Origin: Sorghum bicolor
Lineage: Eukaryota; Streptophyta; Magnoliopsida; Poales; Poaceae
Reading direction: 5' to 3'
DNA: 64,000 nt
Assembly (NCBI RefSeq): GCF_000003195.3
Contig: NC_012878.2
Span: forward strand, 10,962,386 to 11,026,385
Of this stretch, positions 11,875 through 22,787 are shown piece by piece. The stretch's first letter is position 1; each line of letters begins with the position of its first letter. Made by a program: the position numbers and the translations under genes. Below the pieces are notes generated by a model. It was given only the letters and a program-made list of their open reading frames with translations, searched no databases and was not told the origin of the DNA.

Positions 11875-13101
11875 TGTTGATGGTCCTTAAGTACCAAATT
11901 TAATCATCAAATAAATAAAGAAAAGGATCCAAATGCAACCAACACCTAGACTTAGGGATTTATGTGACAGAATTCCATGAGTTTTGGTGTTTGTCTATTT
12001 CTGTAGGGGGTTATCAGGAAATATGGAGAAAAGGCCCACACGTCGGGTTTACATAGAGATATTAACGTGCCGTGCAATTTTCTATCATCTAGAAGACTCC
12101 AGAAGCCACGGGAACGAACGGGAGGCCGAGCGGGCTCGGGGACAGGGCGCCCGCCCTCCCCCCTTGGGCGCCCGCCTAGGTGTCTCAGCCAATCAGGCTC
12201 CGTCTCGCGGATTATGATCCACCGACCTAAGGGATCAAGGAAAACCGTGCGATTAAGGTCGATTTGATCCGACCGCCCATATTCATTTGGAGGGGCTATA
12301 TAAGCAGGCCCCCTGGCCCCTGGAGGAGAGCAATCCTCATTATTCATTAGCATATTTTCCAGAGAGGATTCAGAGAGAGAGGTTCCTTACGGTTCCAACC
12401 TCATAGGGCTTAGCATCCAATGTGAGAGTAGAATTAGTTCTACTAGATTGAGAGAGATAGAGTGGAGGTGTAGATCAGAGTAAGCCCGACCTATCGGTGT
12501 CTACTCCGAGGTTGTACCTACGGGATCAAGTCTCCTAACCCGAGGCTTGCTCCTAGGATTCTTCAGTATTTCAACTTCTAAATTCTAGTAAGTTCTTCAT
12601 TTTATTATTCTTTGGTTTATGAGTTTACTTTGATCTCTTCGCGTAGAGTTTAGAGTAATCATCTCTAGCATAAACGTGGTGTTTGGGCTAGGATACTCAT
12701 AGATATCCCCTGTCTAGCCAGACCGTGGTAGTAGCGAGGAACGTGACATTTCTGAGTTACCTTTGTAGCCCATAATCCCGTTAGCAGGATCGATAGGGTT
12801 TATAGGTGCGGGTCGAACAACCTCTGTGGTGTCTAGATTCTGTGAGCCTCCCCAACAGAACAGTAGATCATCCTTACCAAGGTTCGAACGAGGGTACAGT
12901 TAAAGTCTTCTCTATACATCACTCGCATCGAGTCATAGTGGTTGTAGCCTAAAGGATAGTAGCAATAGATTTAGTTAGTCAGATGCTTCTCCTAGTGGTA
13001 AAAATATAAATATGATACTCTGGATAACCTCTCGGGTGAAGTGCTCACCGATATCCGTGCGCTTGCGGATTATTTCCTGATGGCATTAACAAATATCAAC
13101 A
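11875..13101 (+). mobile_element. 5' LTR of D
   Basis: TGTTGATGGTCCTTAAGT ... AATATCAACA, 1227 bp. TATATAAG lies at 12297-12304, about 130 bp after duplicated gggcgcccgcc motifs. U3 matches the solo LTR at 1201 and the E LTRs; the 3' half is specific to D. Confidence 0.92.
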
Positions 13102-13109
13102 AGCATTTC

Positions 13110-13126
13110 TGGTGCTGTTGCCGGGG
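13110..13126 (+). other. Primer-binding site of D (tRNA-Asp type, two mismatches)
   Basis: TGGTGCTGTTGCCGGGG, 8 nt (AGCATTTC) after the LTR. Both differences from the tRNA-Asp complement are C-to-T transitions. Confidence 0.8.
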
Positions 13127-13223
13127 AGAAAGATGGTTTGCTGAGATAACTTTGAGTCTTGCTATTATCTTGTATTATACTTTTATACTTTTATTTTTTT
13201 ATCTTTTTATTTTTTCCATCTTT

Positions 13224-13866
13224 ATGGATAACTCAAATTCCTCACCTATTATTGAATTTTTTGCACCTTCGGAGACTAGCCATAGACCATGGGAGTCAAC
13301 AAGTCCTTTCTTTGCCCCCAATTATGATCTTTGTCCGGAGTTGATTGCAATAGGTCAAAACCAACCCTTTTCTATAGCCGAGGTCCTATCTTTTAATCAA
13401 GAAGATAATGATCTTTTAGCTACACCTAGGGAATCTTTTAATCTTTCTATAAATTCTGGTTTAGACCTAGCCCTACAAGACCATGTTTTTCCTTGATATT
13501 TTCACATTGGTCTTAATCATATAACCTTTGGTAGAGTTTTTCTTTCTTTATCTGTTAGTAAAGCAAGGTATGTCTTCATTTGTGGACATCCTTCTTGCAC
13601 TAGTCTTCATAAGAAAATCCTAGAGATAGAGAAGGAATCATCTCCCAGACGAGAAAAGGAAGTTTCAATAGCCGATTTCCAAACATTTCAATCCCATGAT
13701 TCGGCTATCCAACCCAAACTAGTAGTGCTCCAAAATCATCTAAGGGAAGAAGAAATTCTACCTTTGGAAATTCATTTTGGGATGAGCTTAAACTTCCTGC
13801 TTCATAAGAGACCTTTGAGTGCATATAGTCTGAACCTTCCTAAGAAGGGATCTTTTGGAAAGCATC
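13224..13866 (+). pseudogene. Orphan ORF of element D, N-terminal part
   Basis: ATG at 13224 (MDNSNSSPIIEFF) opens a frame that runs to the L insertion with one stop (TGA, 13494). Text such as IFGRV-like patches and CGHPSCTSLHKK is present, but I recognise no gag, protease or nucleic-acid-binding motif. The leader upstream is strikingly T-rich. The frame continues exactly after the solo LTR at 16481, so the two parts make 442 codons plus stop. Confidence 0.55.
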
Positions 13867-16475
13867 TGTCATACCCGATTTTAATGATAAAACCAGATAT
13901 GCAACATATGTGAGTCTTAGAAGTCAAATCTCACATATAGCTACAAATAAGGGGTAATATCATAAGACAATGCATAAGTATATAACGTACTTAGTATAAA
14001 AGAGATAACCTTTAAGCAAACAGCGGATAGACAACTCCAAACTTCGGGTATTAACTTCCCTCTACAGGATCCAACTGACTGATTGATCACAAGCCTAAAC
14101 TATGAGGTTTGGGGGAAATAGCAAGAGTGAGTCCATGTCGAACTCCACAAGTATAGCAACTTGCTAGATTGTACAGCTCCCACAGTCTCATGATCAATGT
14201 GACATAAATTATGTAAAGCATTAAATAATAAATAATGGGCATATTTAACACACAACAATCATCATCGTCGATGCAAGAATCCCCAAGGTCGCTCATGACC
14301 GTGAGCACGGCTAGTATACCAGTTTTAAACACTCTGCAGAGGTTGTACATCTTTACCCATGAGTCATGATTTACCCTTTCGCTCGAGGTAGCTAATCTCT
14401 TAACCCCCTTCCAAGGGAGGTCAGCAGGGATCACTATGAAGTCTTTCAAAGGTTCGTCTAACAAGTTAGGGCCGCTTGGTTTTATTAGTCAGTCCATGTG
14501 ATTCACCCGCAGGAATCCACGGTCTGCTATTCTCCAATTGCGCCACACGGGTAACCGCTAACGAGCTAGAAAAGTTACTCATACTTAACTAAAGCCAGAC
14601 CATTATAGCCCTTATGGTTGCACTGTTGTCTCGGTTATCACTTACAGATAAATCATCAAGTGGCTAAAAAGTCATTTTTATCATTTATTACTTAACATTA
14701 ATTCTAGTCACATGATCATGGTCACAGCAATAAAATCCAAATGCTATACTTGCCTTAATCCAATTGCTTCTACTGATCTTGCTAATTGTCCAAGGCTCTG
14801 ATCTTGATCACTGAAGTACTCTTGTTCGCCACGAATTGCTCACCGTCCAAACTCGATCATCGATCATCAACACACAAACAATCGGAGACAAACATACACG
14901 AAGCAAACAAGGCTACAATTAGAACGATACACCAATCATATAAAAACAGTATGAAAAGTTTATAAAATGATTCTACGCATCGCTATGATCTCACAGACGT
15001 AAAGATCACGAAAATCGGAGTTGAAACAAAGAAGTTATGAATTTTCTAAGATTTTATATAGAAAAGTAATTAATTAAATAGGATCACGAAAAAAAATTTC
15101 AAACTGAGTAAACAATATTACTAACATGTAGAGCTCATGATTATGAACCTAACGCAATTTGAATGGATCAAAACGGAGTTAAAATGAATATTTTATAGCC
15201 AAAACAAACTCAGTGGCAATTTTGTAAATACCAGAAAACGTATTTTGAAATCAAACCGAGCTGTTTTCGTTTTCCAAACTGAAAGGCGTATTTACTGCTC
15301 TACGCTTTGGACCGCGGGTTTGATAACTAAACAATGCAAGGACTCTTTTGCAAAACTGCGGTTGAAGGGGTATCCTTCAATCCCGGCCGTTGGATCGTGT
15401 TTAAGTGGCTCTGATTAGATTTGGGGAGTAGAGAGAGAGGTCGCCGGCAGTTCACAGAGACATGGCGGTGGCGCCATGGCCGGAATAGGCCAGAGCCTCG
15501 CCGGAGTTCACGGATATGGCAATTTAGTGCACCGTTCTTCCATCCGAAAGCACAGGAAGCAAACTAGGCACAAGACGAACTCACCTAGGCCTTTCTTTGA
15601 GGTCGGGGAAGGCTCGCACGTCGTGGATCGGCGGACGGTGGTTCCCTGCATGCGTTCGGCAGCGCGTGAGGTCGAAAGAACGCGGTATAGGGTAGGAGGA
15701 GGGGCTCAGCACCTTCGTAGACTTGTTGCGAAGCTCGGCAAAGGATCAAACGTCTCTGGGCAGCTTCGATTGATGAAAAACACGGTAGCGGCGAATTCCT
15801 ACTCGGGAAGATCCAATCCACGGCGTTTATGGCGGCTAGAGCGTCTTCATGCTTTGTAGAAGGAAAAACGAGATGCGGAGGAGGTATCTGGCCTTATAAG
15901 GGTGTCGGTTCCATCCAAAATCTCGAAAATCCCAGAGATTCGATACCTCTTTCCGTGTCCCGGTCGGATACGGTGCAGGGGAGGAAGAAAGGTAGGAGAG
16001 GGAGGAGGACGCTGACCAGTGGGCCCTAGCTGTCAGCGAGAGAAAGAGAACGGGCCCGGTTGGCAGTGAAACGGGAAGGGGAAAGGAGCAGGGTGCGGGC
16101 AGGCTCCTACTGGGCCGACCTGCCTTGGGCTAGGGGGATGGGCCGGGTTTTGGGGCGCGGTTGAGAGAGGAGGGGGAAACCAGGCCTTCGGGCCGAGAGA
16201 GAGAAGGGAGATGTTTTTTTTTCTTGTATTTAAAAGCCATTTCAAACACATTTGAAAATTTCTTTTAAATCTGTTTCAAATATTTCGAACGTTTGTCAAA
16301 CACACACACATCAATAAATCAAATGCAAAGGCATGAATTCTCAAACATATTGCTAAACTCCTATGATAATTTTTAATTTTAAAAAAATATTATTTCTCTA
16401 TATTTCATGAACATGAAAATACAAAATTAAATCATTTTCACCTATTTGAAAAAGAACAAATTTTAGGGTGTTACA
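13867..16475 (-). mobile_element. Solo LTR L (minus orientation), long-LTR gypsy-type family
   Basis: On the minus strand it begins TGTAACACCCTAAAATTTG (16475) and ends CGGGTATGACA (13867). It is 2609 bp, with perfect TSD gcatc (13862-13866 and 16476-16480). It belongs to the same family as K (55656-58351), sharing for example the cacccg(g/c) and ggttaccgctaac blocks. Small ORFs at 15476-16251 are not conserved genes. LTRs this long resemble Del/Tekay-type gypsy elements, but that assignment is inference. Confidence 0.88.
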
Positions 16476-16480
16476 GCATC

Positions 16481-17166
16481 TCAAATCCAATCCCTTTGAT
16501 GGACGTCTAGAAAGACTCGAGGATGGCATCTTAAGTGATGCAATAGAAGGATAGCAAAACCATTTAGAAGACAATCTCATCTTCTCCCCTTCTACGCCCA
16601 CTTTTGATGACTCGTTCGAACCTATCTTTAAACTCATCCTTGAGCCTAATAATTTCTACTATGCTCTTTCTCTTGAACCTCCCGATGATCCTATGAATCT
16701 CTCTAGACATCCCATGCATAAGAGTCACCAAGACCATAAGGAGGATCGAGAAGAGCATCATCAATGGCTTGAGGGCATTAAAAATCCATGTGCTATCACC
16801 ATTGAATGGATGGACAAGGAAGAAGCCTTAATGGATTCTGACTTTGCCTCAATTTCAAATGGTGAGTTATTGACTCCCTTTGAAGATGAGATTCATCCAA
16901 CTATAGAAGAGGACATAGGCGAGACCAATCTAGGAGAAACTCCGAACATTCAGATTAGAGACAAAGATAACATTAATGAGCATGGAATTTATTTCATAGC
17001 CACTTCGTTTACTCCATGCTCATATGCAACATCTTCCCAATCTATTGGTCTCTCCAACATCACCACATTTGAGATCTCCAACCCCCTCTTCCTTTCTATT
17101 TATAAAAACTTTAAAAGGGCGGTTGTCGATGCACATGTCTATAATAAATATTGCAGATCTCGTTGA
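16481..17166 (+). pseudogene. Orphan ORF of element D, C-terminal part
   Basis: Continues the frame from 13866 after removal of solo LTR L and one TSD copy. It has one internal TAG (16552) and then an open run to the stop at 17164-17166. It is acidic and rich in Glu and Asp, with His-rich KSHQDHKEDREEHHQW near 16720. No transmembrane segment and no known domain are evident to me. Frame retention over 443 codons with only two nonsense changes suggests it was recently coding. A purine tract (AAGCTTGGGGGAG) follows at 17482. Confidence 0.55.
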
Positions 17167-18117
17167 GTTGATCTTGATATAGGTCAGCGTTGGAGGGGAA
17201 ACCACTTCGCCGACATAAATTGATGGTTTCTCATGGACAAGCTTAGTATCCTAAAATAAGCACTGATCAGATCGTAACATGAGCTTTTAATTTTTTGCAA
17301 CATTACCTTGCGTATTGAGCATATAAGGATAATTGTAAAAATATTCCTTTGGGTATTCTTGTCACTAACCTTTCCAGGATTGGAGCAATAAGATTGGATG
17401 AATGACAAGCACAAGGTATGTCCAACCAATCATCATACAACATTGAATTAAATTCATCCAAACTTGAATTTTGCAAAATTCAAGCTTGGGGGAGTACTTT
17501 ACACAAAAACATCCTTTGTCATGTTGCTATGTTGGTTGTCTCTACCTTTGAGACATGCTTTAAATACTAATAACACTACTTCATCTCCACTTGAGTATAT
17601 CTCTATAAATGCTCTCATGCTACCTTTATTTACTTTAGTATATGTCTAGGTTTGGAGTAGTTTCATTTATCTCTTAAATAAGCATGGTGCTTAGTTTAGG
17701 AATGATGATCATACGTCCAAGGGATTTTAAATTAAGCATGGTGCTTAGGTTAAAATGCCCTCCTAAATCAAATTAGACATGGTGTATAGGTTGATTTTTG
17801 AGCCGATAATATGCTATAGTAGATATTGGATATTCTGTTGGACTAACCCCTGCAGGAAAACTTTCAATATCGACCTGAGAAGTCCTGAGATAAACTCACA
17901 CTAGAGATAAAGAGAGAGAAACATGAAGTTTAACAATTTACACAAGGAAGACATAGCTCATAAGAGATGATCCATGGAGGGTGCCACAAACACGATACAC
18001 AACCGCTAAGAAAGGAAAGCTTCCACAAGGTGATACTGTACCATCACTCTTCAAGTAAGGTAACATCTTAAGGAACTTGACTATCACTTTTATAAGCTTC
18101 TCCTTGGTTCTGGCGTT
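17167..18117 (+). other. Non-coding region of D before the E insertion
   Basis: Contains a polypurine-like tract (17482-17494) and palindromic aagcatggtgctt units at 17680-17692 and 17734-17746, with a diverged third near 17776. It ends in gcgtt (18113-18117), the left TSD copy of E. No ORF is supported. Confidence 0.55.
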
Positions 18118-19624
18118 TGTTGACGGTCCTTAAGTACTAAATTTAATCATCAACTAACCATGGAAAAGGATCAATATGCACCAAACATCTAGAATTAGGG
18201 TTTTATCTGACAGAATTCCATAAGCTTTGGTGTTTGTCTATTACTGCAGGGGGGTTATCAGAAAATATGGAGAGAAGGCCCACATGTCATGTTTACAACG
18301 AGATAATTACGTGCCGCGCAATTTTCCTTAATCTAGAAGAGTCCAGAAGCCATGGGGACGAACGGAAGACCGGACGGGCTTGGGGGCAGGGCACCCACCC
18401 TCCCCCCTTGGGCGCCCGCCCTGGCCTCGGGGCCAATCACAACCAATCTCGCGGATTATGCTCCACCGACCTAAAGGATCAAGGAAAACCGTGCGATCAA
18501 TGTCAGTTTGATCCGACGGCCCAAATTCACTTGAGGGGACTATATAAGCAAGGACTCTCCACCCCAGGGGGAGGGAGGAAAAATCATTATTAGAGGAAGC
18601 CATCAAAGTTAGGGTTTTAGATCTTCTCTCCCACAGAGAATTAGAATTAGCTACTCCCTAATCCTTCAAGTTTAGAGATTGATTAGATAGAATTAGAGAA
18701 GTAGAGCCTAGAGCTCTGGATTCGGATCTTCGTTAATAAAGAATAATATTATTTCATATATTTCTCTACTACTTTATTCTAATTGCATTATGTCTCTATT
18801 TATTATGCTCTTAGTTTGCTCTAGTTCTATATTTGATATAGTTATGATTGATAATGAGTTTATGTATAAGTTTACAAAGCGCTTAGCTCTTTACACGTGG
18901 GAGTTAAGTGGTAGATCACATGTAGGCGTCGTGCTTAGATGTTATTTACCTGCAAATGTATCTTATTGGCCGGGCCGTGTGGTAGTTCGCGATAGTGACA
19001 GCTTCGTTGATTCTTATATAGTCCACCCTCCGTTGATAGGACATGCAGAATTTGTATTGCGGAGTAAGTCTTGTGATGCTCTTATTTACTAAGCAATGTT
19101 CCTTATACATGAATGAAGAGTCTTTTATGCTATATATGATCTTGTAGATAACTTTGAGTAGATTGTGACTTAGTAGATAGGAGATAACTTAGAATCCATT
19201 CTCTAGCTAATCTGACATCACCTTACATATATGAGGAGTAGTCTATTTTCTAATCGTTGTGTTATTTACCCATGAGCTTATATTTCATTATCATTATTAT
19301 TATGGCTTACCCCCTACCAAAATAAGTGACTGTGTGACGAGTTCCTCATTAGTAATCATGTTCTTGCAAGTTTATCTCTAGTCTATGCCTTGATAGATTT
19401 TTTCCTTATCTTCATTTTCTCTGTTCTCTTAAGCAAAATTATAAATAACGATACTTGGAATACTTTCCTGGTGAAATGCTACAATGAGGTATTTTATCTA
19501 TGCGCTTGCGGATAGAATAGATTATTTTCTAGAGAGCCTTTACATTCATAAATACCTTTGTACACTCTGGCACCATGCTGGGGATGGCAACCTAGTATCC
19601 AAGTGGTGTTAGTAAGTGTCAACA
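18118..19624 (+). mobile_element. 5' LTR of E
   Basis: TGTTGACGGTCCTTAAGT ... GTGTCAACA, 1507 bp. It has gggcgcccgccctg at 18410-18423 and TATATAAG at 18541-18548. An ORF at 18790-19092 lies in the transcribed part but has no counterpart in the other LTRs. Confidence 0.92.
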
Positions 19625-19632
19625 AGCATTTC

Positions 19633-19649
19633 TAGCGCCGTTGCCGGGG
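19633..19649 (+). other. Primer-binding site of E (tRNA-Asp type, one mismatch)
   Basis: TAGCGCCGTTGCCGGGG, 8 nt (AGCATTTC) after the LTR. Confidence 0.9.
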
Positions 19650-19928
19650 AACACAAAAGGGGAGACGGTAAGGAAAGTCAGGAAGTCAGTCAAGGTTATT
19701 CACATAAAATATTAAACTAGACTATAGAGAAATAATTGCATAAAACAGCTACTAAGTGAGAAATCATAACAAGGCACCTCTGCTTCGGCAGGTTCACCCT
19801 ATTGTTTTTCTATGTTTATATTTTTATATAGGGTATATCAGGATTGACTTTGGTACATTCAACTCTTCATCATCAGAACCAAAGCAATCAAGAAAGAAAG
19901 AAGAAGCTAGCTACCAATTGCTGAAGCT

Positions 19929-21886
19929 ATGGCACAGAAGACCCTACGAGAATTCTCTGCTCCAAGCCTTGAGAACATTCCAACTGGTCCAAGATTTGCA
20001 GTAGAAGAAGGAGCATCCGAGTTCGAGCTCAAGTCAAGCCTCATCAATTTGGTACAAGCTACACAATTCAGTGGAAAGGCACATGAAGATGCTAGTGCAC
20101 ACTTGCAGAATTGCTTAGAGATTGGAAGCATAATCCACATCAACGGAGTCGACAAAGACGTCATACTGCTTCGCCTTTTCCATTCTCACTAGAAGGGAAA
20201 GCAAGGAAGTGGTTCTACATTCATCAAGATAACATCAACAACTGGACGAACTTGTCAGATGCCTTTCTATCAAAGTTTTTCCCAATGGGCAAGACAGCTG
20301 CCTTAAGAGGAAATATTGTCAGTTTCCAACAGCAAAAGACAGAAACCATTCCAGAAGCATGGGAGCGTTTTCAAGGATACATATCAGATTGTTCTCACCA
20401 TGGAATGGCCAGATGGTTACTTATGCAGACCTTCTACCATGGATTAACCCAGAAGGCTCGTGAGTGCCTAGATGCATCTGCTAAGGGATCATTCTTGGAG
20501 CTTACAATTGGAAAATTAGAGATACTTTTGGATAAGATAGCAGAAAACCAAAGCTGGTTCCACGATAAAGCTCAACAATGTCATCAAACTGAAGAAATAC
20601 CAGAAGAAGTAAATGCATTATCAACCAAGATGGAAAATTTGCTCCATTGGATTGACCAGAGGGCCAAGTTCAAAGAAGATCAAAGGGCTACTGAGACAGC
20701 ATACAAATATCAACCTACCTCGAGTCAACCCAATAGCAAAGGTATGAATTCAGGTAATACTTTCAAGCAACTTTCATTAAAAGAGATAATTGCTCAACAA
20801 ACAAAAACTAATGATGAAGTTAAACAAAGGCTAGACACAAATGAATCATCTCTAAAAGATATACACAATAAAATGGATTTTCTATTAACTGCCTTTGATG
20901 AGCAAAATACTCTTAGTAAAAGGGTAGAGCTTAAATTAATAAAGCTAGCTGTTGCATTGCCTGTTGCAACTAACATTGAGCAGGTAAAGAACATAACTAC
21001 TACAGGAGGCAAAGCCACCAGGGATCCCCCATACCCAAAAGAGAAACAAAGAACATCAGCACCAGTGCAACCAGCAGTGATAGAAGAAAAAAGCCCAGTT
21101 GAAGTAGAAGATCTACTACAACCACCAAGAACTGGAGAAATGAGGAAAGATTTTTACGACACCAACTATTTGCCATTTCCCAGAAGAAACAGAGGACTGC
21201 AGTCAGATGAGCAGTTTGGTAAGTTTGTAGAGGTCATTCAGAAATTATATGTCAACATACCTCTGCTTGATGCCATATAGGTACCTACATATGCAAAGTA
21301 CATCAGAGATATTCTTAACAAGAAGAGACCACTGCCCACCACTGAGGTTATCAAGCTGACAGAAGAATGTAGTGCGGCCATCCTCAACAAACCACCAAGG
21401 AAGAAGAAGGATCCCGGATGTCCCACCATTGACTGCTCGATTAGAAACCAACACTTCAACAATGCACTTTGTGATCTCAGAGCAAGTGTCAGTGTGATGC
21501 CAGCATCAGTCTACAAGAAGCTTGAGCATACGACCCTAGAACCAACATCAATGTGCCTACAACTAGCAGATCAATCAGTTCGACACCCGTTGGGCATCGC
21601 CGAAAACATTCCAGTCAAGATCAGAGATTTCCTTGTGCCAGTAGACTTCATGGTACTGGACATGAGTCCCGACTCAAAAGTGTCCATTATCCTTGGAAGG
21701 CCATTTTTGAGCACTGCCAATGCCCACATCGATGTCGAGAAGGGAGAAATCAAGTTCAACATAAACGGACAAGAAGAACACTTCACATTCAAGCCCAGAC
21801 CAGAGAGAGACTCTATAGTGAAGGAAGTTCATAAAGAAGAACCACTGGAGACACCATCTTCGGAGGAAGGTAATTCAGAAGATTAA
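19929..21886 (+). pseudogene. gag: gag and aspartic protease of element E
   Basis: ATG at 19929 (MAQKTLREFSAPSLENIP). A 1-bp shift near 20165 joins it to the main frame, which has the gag core LEGKARKWFY, FFPMGKTAALRGNIVSFQQ, WERFQGYISDCSHHGM and ARECLDASAKGSFLEL. A coiled-coil-like stretch follows (20770-20960), then GGKATRDPPYP. The protease follows after one TAG (21278, expected Gln): LTEECSAAIL, active-site region LCDLRASVSVMP in which the usual Gly after D-L is Arg, and ILGRPFLSTANA. No CCHC zinc knuckle is visible, unlike element A. The ORF stops at 21884-21886 and no RT follows. The Arg change would probably inactivate the protease. Confidence 0.88.
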
Positions 21887-22787
21887 AAAGATCTGGATGT
21901 CCAGCTTGAGGGACCTAAAAAAATCCCAAACCCTCGCCGGGAGGTAAATCGGTATTTATCTGCATCATTAATTCTCTCATATTTAATTCTTGCATTAGTC
22001 ATATTTATCCATAGCATTATAATAATCAAAAGCCCCATATAAATAATATTTGTGGTGTGTGACAACCTATATTTATTAATTATTGTGGAGGCACAAAAAA
22101 TATATTTTTCATTATCATTTCAAATAAGTTTCAATTCTCATAGGTTTTCCTGCATTATATTTAATTATAGAAACCTTCTAGAAGCATGACCTACACTCCT
22201 TGGGTCCCACATGTCATATACCACACCTCACATATATCCCATCACATTATTTGATCCACCAACATATCTCCACTCATCAGCACTTTTCCACCGACCAACC
22301 ACTACCCATGAATTATTTTTTGGCTTAAAGAATAAGCAAAGGAGGGAATAGAAAAGTTGCAGCCAGGATGGGCACCAAAGGTGGGTGCCCGCCCACCTAC
22401 AGAGGGCGCCCGCCCTGTCCCCCTTCCTCCTATAAATTGCCACCTTCTGCCTCCATCTCCATCACACAAGCCTCCCAGAAAACCACACAAGTTTCAGTTT
22501 CCAGAGAAGGAGATCTTGTAGTGAAGAAAGAAGGAGAGTAGAGAGGAAGAGAAGAGTGGAAGGGAGGTTGGTAGTCTCTGAGTGAGAGAGTGAGGTTTAC
22601 CTAGTAAGTAGTGATCCCGCTGTCCAGAGCGGAAGTAAAAGTTGTTTAGGGGGAGGTGCTGCCAAAATAAAAAACTTGTCTTGAACGACTAACCCCTGGA
22701 CTACTGACATTTTGGACAGCTCACCACTAACATTTTTCTCTCTCAAATTTTCCACTAGTTGTGTGTGTGTCAACTTTTGTCTATAGG
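21887..22787 (+). other. Spacer between protease and ORF2 of E
   Basis: Begins with the ctcgccgggaggtaaatcgg block shared with A and D, then AT-rich DNA, the promoter-like module (22378-22438) and a purine-rich leader. Just before ORF2 a pyrimidine stretch ends in tctatagg|atg, which would serve as a splice acceptor. Splicing of env-type messages is known for some plant gypsy elements (barley Bagy-2). For E this is a guess. Confidence 0.45.
22378..22438 (+). promoter_or_regulatory. Internal promoter-like module of E
   Basis: Tandem GC-rich blocks end in gggcgcccgccctg (22404-22417), identical over 14 nt to the LTR motif at 18410-18423, and are followed by CTATAAATT (TATA at 22431). In the LTR the motif-to-TATA distance is ~130 bp, here only ~26 bp. 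The ORF2 start lies about 350 bp downstream. Confidence 0.5.

Noticed and set aside
13041..13223. Reading frame that starts in the D LTR and crosses the primer site into the orphan ORF, with a hydrophobic stretch
   Set aside because: It starts with GTG, crosses the primer-binding site, and the hydrophobicity comes from a T-rich leader. The ATG at 13224 is a better start. Unlike H, no related LTR supports it.
15476..16251. ORFs inside solo LTR L (both strands)
   Set aside because: Same reason: GC-rich LTR, not conserved in frame in K.
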